From: JBHHXR01 sp046757205
GTDB lineage: Bacteria > Pseudomonadota > Alphaproteobacteria > Rhodobacterales > Rhodobacteraceae
Reading direction: 5' to 3'
DNA length: 13,939 bases
Assembly: GCA_046757205.1 (NCBI GenBank)
Contig: JBHHXR010000074.1
Span: forward strand, 1-13,939
In this document: positions 7,353 through 13,443 of the stretch, piece after piece
Layout: every line of letters begins with the position of its first letter
Numbering within the stretch: the stretch's first letter is position 1
The notes under the pieces: generated by a model
What the model was told of the DNA's origin: nothing
The model's database searches: none
What the model saw: the letters and a program-made list of their open reading frames with translations, nothing else
Translations under genes and position numbers: made by a program

Positions 7353-7383
7353 GCCGGCACGCCCCTGGGCGGATTTTCTTTCT

Positions 7384-7464
7384 TGCGCAGTATCGCGCAG
7401 CCCGGGCCGCAAGCGGCCCGGGCAGGGACAACCGGAGATGTTGTCCACGTGGACACATCCGGTT
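7384..7464. terminator. Cluster of three adjacent stem-loops between convergent genes
   Basis: Three consecutive dyads fill the gap between the PAP2 gene (plus) and the adenylyltransferase gene (minus). They are 7384-7399 (TGCGC, 6-nt loop, GCGCA); 7400-7423 (GCCCGGGCCGC, AA, GCGGCCCGGGC, an 11-bp perfect stem); and 7430-7464 (AACCGG...CCGGTT with GATG/CATC and a perfect TGTCCACGTGGACA core). The last begins right after the minus-strand stop codon. A transcription end for both strands is the natural reading, but no long T-tract follows on either side, so this is not a textbook intrinsic terminator. Confidence 0.55.
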
Positions 7465-8235
7465 CTAGGCGGGATTCCTGGCGCTGTCCGCGCAAGCCCG
7501 GCAGTTCGGATCGCGCTTCAGCTTCAGCTTGCGGCAATCGCCGTAGAGCGCGTCGTAGATCAGCATCTCGCCCAGCAGCGGCGCGCCGGTGCCGACGATC
7601 AGCTTGACGGTCTCGACCGCCATCATCGAGCCCACGACACCGGCCAGCGCGCCGACGATACCGGCCTCGGCGCAGCTCGGGGCGAGGCCGGCCGCAGGCC
7701 TTTGGGGAAAGACGCAGGCGTAGCAGGGGGCGCCGAGGGACGGGGCATACGTGCTGATCTGCCCCTCCCACTGGCTCAGCGCGGCGGCGACCAGCGGTTT
7801 GCCGGCCGCCACGCAGGCCGCGTTCACCGCGTAGCGGGTGTCGAAATTGTCGGACCCGTCGAGCACGATATCGTAGGCACCAACGAGGTTTTCGGCGTTG
7901 TCGGCGCCGAGCCTGACGCAGTGCCCGGAAAAAGCGATTGTCGGATTGATGTCGGCAAGCATCGCGCGCGCGCTTTCCGTTTTCGGCGTGCCGACGCGGG
8001 CCGTGGTGTGAACGATCTGGCGTTGCAGGTTCGAAAGGCTGACCTCGTCGTCATCGACCACGCCCAGCGTGCCGACACCTGCCGCGGCAAGATACAGAAG
8101 GGCCGGGGACCCAAGGCCGCCGGCTCCGATGCACAGCACCCTGGCGGCCTTCAGCTTCTGCTGGCCGGGCCCGCCGATTTCGCGCAACACGATGTGCCGT
8201 GCGTAGCGTTCCAGTTCGTCGTCGGTGAATTCCAT
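7465..8235 (-). CDS. moeB: MoeB/ThiF-family sulfur-carrier adenylyltransferase
   Basis: This E1-like enzyme activates the C-terminus of a small sulfur carrier (MoaD for molybdopterin, or ThiS for thiamine) by ATP-dependent adenylylation in the cytoplasm. The 256-residue protein starts MEFTDDELERYARHIVLREI, a typical MoeB opening. It has the nucleotide loop G37-A-G-G-L-G-S43, the acidic VVDDDEVSLSNLQRQ segment, and two Cys-x2-Cys zinc pairs (C171/C174 in CYACVF and C245/C248 in CRAC). PSCAEAGIVGALAGVVG (186-202) is typical. The ATG at 8235 is preferred to the ATG at 8241 because GGGA lies about 8 nt before it instead of 2. MoeB versus ThiF cannot be separated with certainty; no rhodanese domain is fused. 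It is last in a chaN-like/coaBC/dut/moeB run. Confidence 0.85.
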   Translation of the reverse strand: MEFTDDELERYARHIVLREIGGPGQQKLKAARVLCIGAGGLGSPALLYLAAAGVGTLGVVDDDEVSLSNLQRQIVHTTARVGTPKTESARAMLADINPTIAFSGHCVRLGADNAENLVGAYDIVLDGSDNFDTRYAVNAACVAAGKPLVAAALSQWEGQISTYAPSLGAPCYACVFPQRPAAGLAPSCAEAGIVGALAGVVGSMMAVETVKLIVGTGAPLLGEMLIYDALYGDCRKLKLKRDPNCRACADSARNPA

Positions 8236-8279
8236 GCCCATTTTCCCAGCCGTTGGCCGCCGTCGTTGCAGCACCCGCC

Positions 8280-8296
8280 GCCGCCGTCAAGGCGGC
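8280..8296 (-). other. Small GC stem-loop between dut and moeB
   Basis: GCCGCC and GGCGGC pair around a 5-nt loop starting 6 nt beyond the dut stop codon on the minus strand. No T-tract follows. It could lower read-through or stabilise the upstream message; nothing in the sequence proves either. Confidence 0.25.
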
Positions 8297-8302
8297 ATCG
8301 CA

Positions 8303-8770
8303 TCACAGCCCGGTGGAGCCGAACCCGCCATTGCCCCTTTCGGACGCCGCCAGCGCCGGCGTCTCTTCCCAGACCAGCCGCGCCACCGGCGCCAGCACGA
8401 GCTGGGCGATCCGGTCGCCGTGCCGGACCGTAAATTCCCGCTCGCCGAGATTGATCAGGATGATGCCGATCTCGCCCCGGTAATCGCTGTCGATGGTTCC
8501 CGGCGGGTTGAGCAGCGTGACGCCGTGGCGCAGTGCAAGGCCGGAGCGCGGCCGTACCTGCATCTCGAAACCCGGCGGGATCGCGACGCGCAGGCCGGTC
8601 GGCACGAGGCCGCGCGTGCCTGGGCCCAGCGTGATGCCCGTTTGCCGGGTTTCAGCGGGCAGGTTGGCGCGGACATCGAGGCCGGCCGCGCCGTCCGATT
8701 CGTAGGCCGGCAGGGGAATTGCCGGGTCCGCCGCCCCGCAGCGCCGGAAGGAAACGGCGGTCGGGCTCAT
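8303..8770 (-). CDS. dut: Trimeric dUTP diphosphatase (dUTPase)
   Basis: Dut hydrolyses dUTP to dUMP and pyrophosphate, keeping uracil out of DNA and feeding dTMP synthesis in the cytoplasm. All five motifs of the homotrimeric family are visible in the 155-residue protein. They are motif 1 GAAGLDVRA (28-36), motif 2 PRSGLAL (74-80), motif 3 NPPGTIDSDYRGEI (88-101, with the catalytic Asp and the uracil-pocket Tyr), motif 4 GDRIAQLVLAP (118-128) and the C-terminal P-loop-like motif 5 RGNGGFGSTG (145-154). Length is typical. The ATG overlaps the coaBC stop in an ATGA arrangement, so translation is coupled; a coaBC-dut pairing is also found in enteric bacteria. The start is unambiguous. Confidence 0.97.
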   Translation of the reverse strand: MSPTAVSFRRCGAADPAIPLPAYESDGAAGLDVRANLPAETRQTGITLGPGTRGLVPTGLRVAIPPGFEMQVRPRSGLALRHGVTLLNPPGTIDSDYRGEIGIILINLGEREFTVRHGDRIAQLVLAPVARLVWEETPALAASERGNGGFGSTGL

Positions 8771-9957
8771 CGTGCTGCGATTGCTTCAACCAGGCGGCGG
8801 GCGACCTGTTCCTTGGTCATCCGCGGCCATTCCTCGGCGCCGTCGCCGGTTATCAGCGTCACCGCGTTTTCGCTGCCGCCCATGACGCCGCTTTCGGGGC
8901 TGACGTCGTTGGCGACGATCCAGTCACAGCCCTTGCGGGCGCGCTTTTCGGTGGCGTTGGCGACGACGTTGTCGGTCTCGGCGGCAAAACCGATCACCAG
9001 CCCGGGGCGGTTTTCCGCAAGCTGCGAGACGTGGCGCAGGATGTCGGGGTTTTCGGCGAGTTCAAGTTCGGGCAGCGCCGCGCCCTGCCGTTTCTTTATC
9101 TTCGAGCCGCTGGCCGTCTTCACCCGCCAGTCGGCGACCGCCGCGGCGAAGATGGCGATATCCACCGGTAGCGCCGCCTCGACGGCGGCGAGCATCTGCG
9201 CCGCCGTCTCGACCGCGACGACCCTGCACCCGCCCGGCAACGGCGCCGAGGCGGGGCCGGTGATGAACGTCACCTCGGCGCCGGCGGCGGCCAGCGCGTC
9301 GGCGATTGCCGACCCTTGCGCCCCGGACGAGCGGTTGGCGATATAGCGGACCGGATCGATCGGTTCGTGCGTCGGGCCGGAGGTCACCAGCGCGCGGGCG
9401 CCCTTCAGCGGCCCGTTCCGGAGCGCGTCCCCGACGGCGTCGGCGATGGCGTTCGGTTCCGACATCCGGCCCGGCCCGTATTCGCCGCAGGCCATGTCGC
9501 CTTCGTCCGGCCCGCAGACCAGCACGCCGTCGTCGATCAGCTTCGACAGATTGCGCTGGGTTGCCGGGTGCAGCCACATGCGCACGTTCATGGCCGGCGC
9601 GACCAGCACCCGCTTGTCGGTCGCCAGCAGCACGGTGGCGGCAAGATCGCCGGCCATTCCGTTGGCCATTTTCGCCATCAGGTCGGCGGTGGCGGGTGCA
9701 ACCACGATCAGGTCGGCGGCGCGCGAAAGTTCGATATGCCCCATTTCCGCTTCGTCGGTCAGATCGAACAAGTCAGTATAACACTTCTCGCCCGCCAGCG
9801 CGGCGGCGGACAAGGGCGTGACGAATTCGCCGGCGGCGCGGGTCAGGACGGGCGTCACCGCCGCGCCGCGCTCCTTGAGCCGCCGGATCAGGTCCAGCGA
9901 CTTGTAGGCGGCGATGCCGCCGCCGATGACGAGGAGTATCTTTCGGCCCTGAAGCAT
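8767..9957 (-). CDS. coaBC: Bifunctional phosphopantothenoylcysteine decarboxylase/synthetase (CoaBC, Dfp)
   Basis: This protein makes 4'-phosphopantetheine for coenzyme A: CoaB joins phosphopantothenate and cysteine using CTP, and FMN-dependent CoaC decarboxylates the product. The 396-residue protein is the usual two-domain fusion. The CoaC half (about 1-185) shows IGGGIAAYK, catalytic H74 in MGHIELSRAADL, PAMNVRMW (121-128) and C157 in the substrate clamp (ACGEYGPGRM). The CoaB half (about 186-396) has SGPTHEPIDPVRYIANRSSG with N208, AAAVADWRV, and the conserved lysines K288/K289 in SKIKKRQG. The ATG at 9957 (MLQGRKILLVIGGG) has AAAGGCGGG upstream. It is followed by dut with a 4-nt overlap and preceded by the ChaN-like gene 72 bp upstream. 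Confidence 0.97.
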   Translation of the reverse strand: MLQGRKILLVIGGGIAAYKSLDLIRRLKERGAAVTPVLTRAAGEFVTPLSAAALAGEKCYTDLFDLTDEAEMGHIELSRAADLIVVAPATADLMAKMANGMAGDLAATVLLATDKRVLVAPAMNVRMWLHPATQRNLSKLIDDGVLVCGPDEGDMACGEYGPGRMSEPNAIADAVGDALRNGPLKGARALVTSGPTHEPIDPVRYIANRSSGAQGSAIADALAAAGAEVTFITGPASAPLPGGCRVVAVETAAQMLAAVEAALPVDIAIFAAAVADWRVKTASGSKIKKRQGAALPELELAENPDILRHVSQLAENRPGLVIGFAAETDNVVANATEKRARKGCDWIVANDVSPESGVMGGSENAVTLITGDGAEEWPRMTKEQVARRLVEAIAAR

Positions 9958-9996
9958 CCGGCCCGCCTTTCGACTGCAACGCCCGCATCCGATGCC

Positions 9997-10025
9997 TTTG
10001 TACGGGTTTTTCGCGGCCGATTGAA
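9997..10025 (-). promoter_or_regulatory. Weak candidate promoter for coaBC-dut-moeB
   Basis: On the minus strand TTCAAT (10020-10025) and TACAAA (9997-10002) stand 17 bp apart, about 40 bp before the coaBC start codon. The -10 matches four of six consensus bases, the -35 only three. It overlaps the inverted repeat around the end of the ChaN-like gene. The operon may equally be read from further upstream. Confidence 0.22.
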
Positions 10026-10051
10026 CCGGTCAGTCGTTGCGGCCGCGAAAA
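10008..10051. repeat. 12-bp perfect inverted repeat enclosing the stop codon of the ChaN-like gene
   Basis: TTTTCGCGGCCG (10008-10019) and CGGCCGCGAAAA (10040-10051) are perfect complements separated by 20 bp. The right arm is coding sequence for the final residues of the ChaN-like protein (FRGRN), and its TGA stop (10030-10032) sits in the loop. The left arm lies in the gap before coaBC. On the minus strand the 3' arm ends in A, not T, so this is not a standard intrinsic terminator. It could fold in the mRNA or be a protein-binding site. Confidence 0.5.
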
Positions 10052-10878
10052 GCCTCGCAGGGATCGGCGCGCGGCACCGTGGGCGTTACCAGAATCCCGT
10101 CGAACGGGGCGCCGGGTTCGGCTTCCTCTTCGAACTGGCCGATGGCAACCACATCGAGCCCGGGCGCGGCGATCCGCAGCAGGGCGGGCACGCCCCAGTC
10201 GCGCCGCGCATGGCCGTTGCCGGTTATCAGCACCACCGGTCCGCGGCCCTTTTCGCGCAGCGCCCGGAGAACCGCCCTGGAAAGCTCGGCGTCGCGGAAA
10301 CGCTGGGCTTCGACCATGTGCGGAAGCGTGTCTTCCGGCAGGGCGTTGCAATGCGCCTCCATCTGTTCGGCCATGCGCTCGTCGGCTTCCGGCGCGGGCA
10401 GCGGCTTGTCGAGGCCGAAGCTCGCTGCGGATTCGCCGAAAGCGCTGGCAGCGCCGTCGTCGTAGGCCGCGCGAACCGAGGCGCGCGGCTGCTCCGCCCC
10501 GAAGAGCGCGGCGTTTCCCACCGCCTCGAACACCGGCCAGTAGATCGAGAAATCGGGCCAGCCGCGCTTTTCCCAGCGCAGCAAATCCGAAAGCTCCTGT
10601 TCGGTACGCCGCGCCGCCGGAAGCTGCCGTAACTTCTCCTCGTCAGCTTCGGGAACCATTTCGAACACCACCGCCTTCGGCCTCAGACGGGCGACGATCA
10701 GCGCCTGGTTGTCGTGATGATGGTGGTTGTCGTGAACTTCGCCGATGATCACCACTTCGGCGCGCAGCAGGGCGTTCCAGTCAAGCGAAGCGACGTCTTC
10801 GACGGCGACTGCGGGGAGAACGCCGCTCAGCAGGAAAATCATCGGCAGGAATCGGGCCATCGGGCGACTGTTCAGCAT
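10030..10878 (-). CDS. ChaN-like (heme/iron-associated) exported protein, DUF399 type
   Basis: Family members related to ChaN, a heme-binding outer-membrane lipoprotein, are linked to heme or iron handling; the reaction is unknown. The 282-residue protein starts with a signal peptide (MLNSRPMARFLPMIFLLSGV, cleavage likely near LPAVA). It shows the ChaN core: VVIIGEVHDNHHHHDNQ (42-58) with four consecutive His, VVFEMVP (70-76), RWEKRGWPDF with SIYWPVFE (101-118), and VVLITGNGHARRDWGVP (215-231) near the end. No lipobox Cys follows the hydrophobic core, so it is predicted soluble in the periplasm, not lipidated. Start is ATG at 10878 or 10860 (MARFLP); neither has a clear ribosome binding site. 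It is divergent from cobU by about 97 bp and upstream of coaBC. With irr in the same window an iron/heme connection is tempting but unproven. Confidence 0.83.
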   Translation of the reverse strand: MLNSRPMARFLPMIFLLSGVLPAVAVEDVASLDWNALLRAEVVIIGEVHDNHHHHDNQALIVARLRPKAVVFEMVPEADEEKLRQLPAARRTEQELSDLLRWEKRGWPDFSIYWPVFEAVGNAALFGAEQPRASVRAAYDDGAASAFGESAASFGLDKPLPAPEADERMAEQMEAHCNALPEDTLPHMVEAQRFRDAELSRAVLRALREKGRGPVVLITGNGHARRDWGVPALLRIAAPGLDVVAIGQFEEEAEPGAPFDGILVTPTVPRADPCEAFRGRND

Positions 10879-10975
10879 CCGGTAAGCGATGGCAAGGCCG
10901 GTAAATCGCGGCGGGGCGTCTTGATCGGGCGCGCCATACCTGCTTTGACGGGCGCGACGGGATATCCGGGAACCG

Positions 10976-11509
10976 ATGGCGGAACATCTGACACTTGTCC
11001 TCGGCGGCGCGCGATCGGGCAAGTCGGCCCTCGCGGAGCGGCTGGCGCGCGAAACCGGCCGGCCGCTGACCTATGTCGCGACCTGCTTGCCGGCCGATGA
11101 CGAGATGCGCGCGCGGGTGGAGGAGCACCGGAAGCGCCGCGGCGCCGGATGGCGCACCATCGAGGCGCCGCGGGATCTGCCGCAGGCGGTCGCGGGGGTT
11201 CCCGACGGGCAGGTCTGCCTGATCGACTGCCTGACGCTATGGGCTTCCAACCGGATGGCGGAGGGGGCCGACCCGGACGCCGACAGCCGGTCGCTGCTGG
11301 CGGCGCTGACGGCGAGCGGTGGCCGGCTGATCTGCGTCTCCAACGAGATCGGCATGGGGCTGGTGCCGGAAAATGCGGTGGGGCGGCGGTTCCGCGACAT
11401 CCAGGGGAGGCTCAACCAGGCGGTGGCCGGGCAGGCGGATACCGTCGTCTTTGTCGCGGCAGGTCTGCCACTGACGCTGAAAGGCGGGTTGCCGGAGCCC
11501 TGGCAATGA
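10976..11509 (+). CDS. cobU: Adenosylcobinamide kinase/adenosylcobinamide-phosphate guanylyltransferase (CobU/CobP)
   Basis: CobU phosphorylates adenosylcobinamide and transfers GMP to give adenosylcobinamide-GDP, the start of nucleotide loop assembly in vitamin B12 synthesis and salvage. The 177-residue protein has the P-loop GGARSGKS (10-17) and EEHRKRRG (49-56), which holds H51, the likely GMP-accepting His. It continues with TIEAPRDLP (61-69), DCLTLWASN (84-92) and VSNEIGMGLVPENAVGRRFR (121-140), all hallmarks of the family. Length is typical. The ATG at 10976 has only a weak GGGAA upstream. The stop overlaps the next ATG by 4 nt (ATGA). Other cob genes are outside the window. I looked for a cobalamin riboswitch in the roughly 97-bp leader and saw none; the space is too short for a full one. 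Confidence 0.95.
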   Translation: MAEHLTLVLGGARSGKSALAERLARETGRPLTYVATCLPADDEMRARVEEHRKRRGAGWRTIEAPRDLPQAVAGVPDGQVCLIDCLTLWASNRMAEGADPDADSRSLLAALTASGGRLICVSNEIGMGLVPENAVGRRFRDIQGRLNQAVAGQADTVVFVAAGLPLTLKGGLPEPWQ

Positions 11510-12093
11510 TCACGCGGTGGTGGTGGGTGCGTCACGGGCCGACGCATTCGCGCGCGGCGAACGGCTGGACCGACATTCCGGCCGATCTGTCCGACGCGGC
11601 GGCGCTCGAACGGCTGCGCCGGTATCTTCCCGCCCCCGCCCTTGTCATTTCGTCCGATCTTGTCCGGGCGCGGGATACCGCCGAGGCGGTGCTTGGGCCG
11701 CGCGACCTGGGGCCGGCCGAAAAAGCCCTGCGGGAAATGCATTTCGGCGACTGGGAGGGCCGGGACTTCACGAGCATCGCCGAGACCGAGCCGGAACTCA
11801 GCCGCCGGTTCTGGGAAGAACCCGGCGATGCCGCGCCGCCGAACGGCGAAAGCTGGAACCGGTTTGGACGCCGTGTTCGAAAGGCCACCGCGGATATCAC
11901 CGATCTGCACCGGGGGCGGGACATAGTCGCGGTCGCTCATTTCGGAACGATACTCGCCGCGCTGCAGTCGGCCGCGGGAATGGACGCGCGGACGGCAATG
12001 AAATTCAGGGTCGACAACCTGTCGGTGACGCGGCTGGATTTTCTGCACGAAACGGCGCGGTGGCGGGTCGGCGGCGTCAATCTCCGCCCGTGA
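11506..12093 (+). CDS. Histidine phosphatase, CobC-like (candidate alpha-ribazole phosphatase)
   Basis: This histidine phosphatase superfamily member has the phospho-accepting His in VRHGPTHS (R9, H10, G11), an SSDLVRARDTA segment with a second Arg, the REMHFGDWEG acidic motif (typical LxExxxGxWEG of the CobC/phosphoglycerate mutase branch), and the second catalytic His in VAHFGTI (H145). At 195 residues it is near the usual length. Tight linkage to cobU (ATGA overlap) makes alpha-ribazole-5'-phosphate dephosphorylation in cobalamin lower-ligand assembly the most likely role. The superfamily is functionally broad, so this rests on context. The start is fixed by the overlap. A 7-bp hairpin without T-tract spans its stop codon (12092-12118). 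Confidence 0.85.
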   Translation: MITRWWWVRHGPTHSRAANGWTDIPADLSDAAALERLRRYLPAPALVISSDLVRARDTAEAVLGPRDLGPAEKALREMHFGDWEGRDFTSIAETEPELSRRFWEEPGDAAPPNGESWNRFGRRVRKATADITDLHRGRDIVAVAHFGTILAALQSAAGMDARTAMKFRVDNLSVTRLDFLHETARWRVGGVNLRP

Positions 12094-12165
12094 TGGCGTG
12101 TGCCGAAAAACCGCCATCCCGGAACTGACCGCCGGGGCGCGTCAATCCAGACTGCCTCGCCCGGT

Positions 12166-12183
12166 GCCGGACTGCCGTCCGGC
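12166..12183 (+). terminator. Stem-loop after the cobU operon, possible terminator without strong T-tract
   Basis: GCCGGAC-TGCC-GTCCGGC is a perfect 7-bp stem with a tetraloop, 73 bp after the phosphatase stop codon and just before the FNR-type box. The following bases (TCAAATACTTTCC) are only mildly T-rich. It could end the cobU transcript or simply insulate the rquA promoter. Confidence 0.35.
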
Positions 12184-12201
12184 TCAAATACTTTCCAGAC
12201 C

Positions 12202-12215
12202 TTGATCCATATCAT
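12202..12215 (+). promoter_or_regulatory. FNR/FixK/CRP-type binding site upstream of rquA
   Basis: TTGAT-CCAT-ATCAT matches the FNR consensus TTGAT-N4-ATCAA at nine of ten fixed positions. Its centre (12208/12209) lies about 41 bp before 12250, and a -10-like CATAAC is at 12236-12241, giving the spacing of a class II activated promoter with no proper -35 needed. The rquA ATG is about 170 bp downstream, implying a leader near 130 nt. An oxygen-sensing regulator driving rhodoquinone synthesis is biologically sensible, but binding is inferred from the sequence only. Confidence 0.6.
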
Positions 12216-12377
12216 GTTGCACCGCAGAAGTTGGCCATAACGTGGCACAGGACGAAGACAGAGGCACGCCACCTCCGAAAGCTCTGGAGCACCGGTATTC
12301 CGGACCGGCTTCCCGGAATGCGCGCCGCGGCAGATGTCCGGATCGGCAGTTTGCCTTGGCAGGAAAAGGACCCGACC

Positions 12378-13166
12378 ATGCTTGAAGGACACAAGTTCAA
12401 CCCGAACACGGCTCGGGCGTCGGCGCGCTCCGAAGCTGTTACCTATGATTCGGAGATCGCGGGTGCGGTACAGCCCTGGCGGGTGCCCGAAGCCGCGGTG
12501 CCGGAGCTTCCGGACTACATGAAGCAGACCTACTACTGGGCCTACGTGAGTCCGCGCGACGTCCCGCTGCTCGACCGCGACCTGGTGGTCTCGGTTATCC
12601 TTTGGGGGCAGCATCTGCGACTGCAGAGAGCGGCGTTTTCCGAGGTGAAACCGGGGCAAAGGGTTCTGCAGCCGGCCTCTGTCTACGGAAGTTTCGCGCC
12701 CAATCTGGCGCGTCACATCGGCCCCGAGGGGCGTCTGGAGATCATCGACATCACGCCGATTCAAGTGCAGCGCTGCCGCGAAAAGCTTCGCGCCCTGCCA
12801 CAGGCATCGGTGCGGCTCGCCGATGCCCGCAACCCGGGCAGCGGACGCTACGACGTGGTGTGCTGCTATTTCCTGATGCACGAGTTGCCCGAGGACTACA
12901 AACGCCAGGTCACCGACGCGATGCTGGCCCGTCTCGCGCCGGGCGGCAAGCTGGTTTTCGTCGATTATCACAAGCCGCACTGGGCGCATCCGCTCAAGCC
13001 GATAACCAGCCTGGTTTTCGACACGCTTGAGCCCTTCGCCAAGAGCCTCTGGCGGCATGAACTGAGGGACTTCGCCACCGATGCCGACGCCTTCACCTGG
13101 CGCAAGGAGACCTATTTCGGCGGGCTTTTCCAGAAGGTCGTGGCGGCGAGGAAGCCGTCGTCCTGA
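12378..13166 (+). CDS. rquA: RquA-type rhodoquinone biosynthesis protein (methyltransferase fold)
   Basis: RquA converts ubiquinone to rhodoquinone, the low-potential quinone used with fumarate reduction under low oxygen; it resembles class I methyltransferases but uses S-adenosylmethionine as amino donor. The 262-residue protein shows the RquA-like series YMKQTYYWAYVSP (47-59) and VSVILWGQHLRLQ (71-83). Strand 1 reads RVLQPASVYGSF (95-106), in which the normal glycine-rich loop of methyltransferases is replaced. EIIDITPIQ (121-129) keeps the acidic residue, followed by FLMHELPE (165-172), GGKLVFVDYHKP (189-200), LEPFAKSLWRHE (217-228) and KETYFGGLFQKVV (243-255). The ATG at 12378 has AAAAGGA ending 7 nt upstream. 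It stands alone after an FNR-type box. A diverged methyltransferase paralogue without rhodoquinone activity remains possible. Confidence 0.72.
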   Translation: MLEGHKFNPNTARASARSEAVTYDSEIAGAVQPWRVPEAAVPELPDYMKQTYYWAYVSPRDVPLLDRDLVVSVILWGQHLRLQRAAFSEVKPGQRVLQPASVYGSFAPNLARHIGPEGRLEIIDITPIQVQRCREKLRALPQASVRLADARNPGSGRYDVVCCYFLMHELPEDYKRQVTDAMLARLAPGGKLVFVDYHKPHWAHPLKPITSLVFDTLEPFAKSLWRHELRDFATDADAFTWRKETYFGGLFQKVVAARKPSS

Positions 13167-13443
13167 CAGCCTCTCCCGCCATCGGGTAAACCGGCCGAAA
13201 GCCGAAAAGAGCCTGCTTCGATGTGGCGCCCCCGGTGCCCCCGGGGACAAGCCGCGTCAACTCGCTCGTCCATGCTTCGCTGCCGGATGGATCGAGCGTC
13301 AGTGAAGCATGCGCCCCGCCGCCGTCGGGCCTGCCGGTCCAACGGCAAGTCGCACTCGCTGCGCCGGGGGCGTTTTCCGGTGTATCGCCATAGACCGGTT
13401 GCGCCAGGGCCAGGATCGGCATGGCCAATATCGCCTTCAACAT
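13112..13443 (-). pseudogene. Candidate frameshifted CsgH-like (curli chaperone-like) exported protein
   Basis: From an ATG at 13443 (AGG about 8 nt upstream) the minus strand encodes a convincing signal peptide (MLKAILAMPILALAQPVYGD). A small secreted-looking domain follows: SATCRWTGRPDGGG, then SGSEAWTSELTRLVPGGTGG, then ATSKQ. This recalls the CsgH pattern of a Cys-start strand, SGS and a Gly-rich G-G-x-S-x-x-Q turn before a G-x-F strand. In this frame the next residues are ALFGF and a non-protein-like tail, whereas the neighbouring frame reads GSFRLSAG exactly where expected. One missing G near 13211-13215 would explain the break. After the shift the frame ends at 13112, inside the 3' end of rquA on the other strand, and its tail does not look like CsgH. 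The family call is from memory of the pattern and is tentative. Confidence 0.33.

Larger units (their letters stand above)
12094..12377. other. Non-coding leader between the cobU operon and rquA
   Basis: This 284-bp gap holds a weak hairpin at its left end, the 12166-12183 stem-loop, the FNR-type box, a -10-like CATAAC and an inverted repeat ATTCCGG-N9-CCGGAAT (12297-12319) in the presumed rquA leader. An open frame continues in the rquA phase back to a TTG at 12231, but its composition is not protein-like and it lacks a ribosome binding site. I see no gene here. Confidence 0.6.

Noticed and set aside
10879..10975. Cobalamin riboswitch before cobU
   Set aside because: The gap is under 100 bp and I see no B12-box-like sequence; too short for a complete riboswitch.
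12130..12215. Minus-strand frame starting at 12215 (MIWIKVWKVFEPDGSPAPGE)
   Set aside because: The first 27 residues look protein-like, but there is no ribosome binding site and the frame runs on antisense through the CobC-like gene without further protein character.
12231..12377. N-terminal extension of RquA from a TTG codon
   Set aside because: No ribosome binding site, non-homologous composition, and it would cover the -10-like element; the ATG at 12378 has a good site and normal length.
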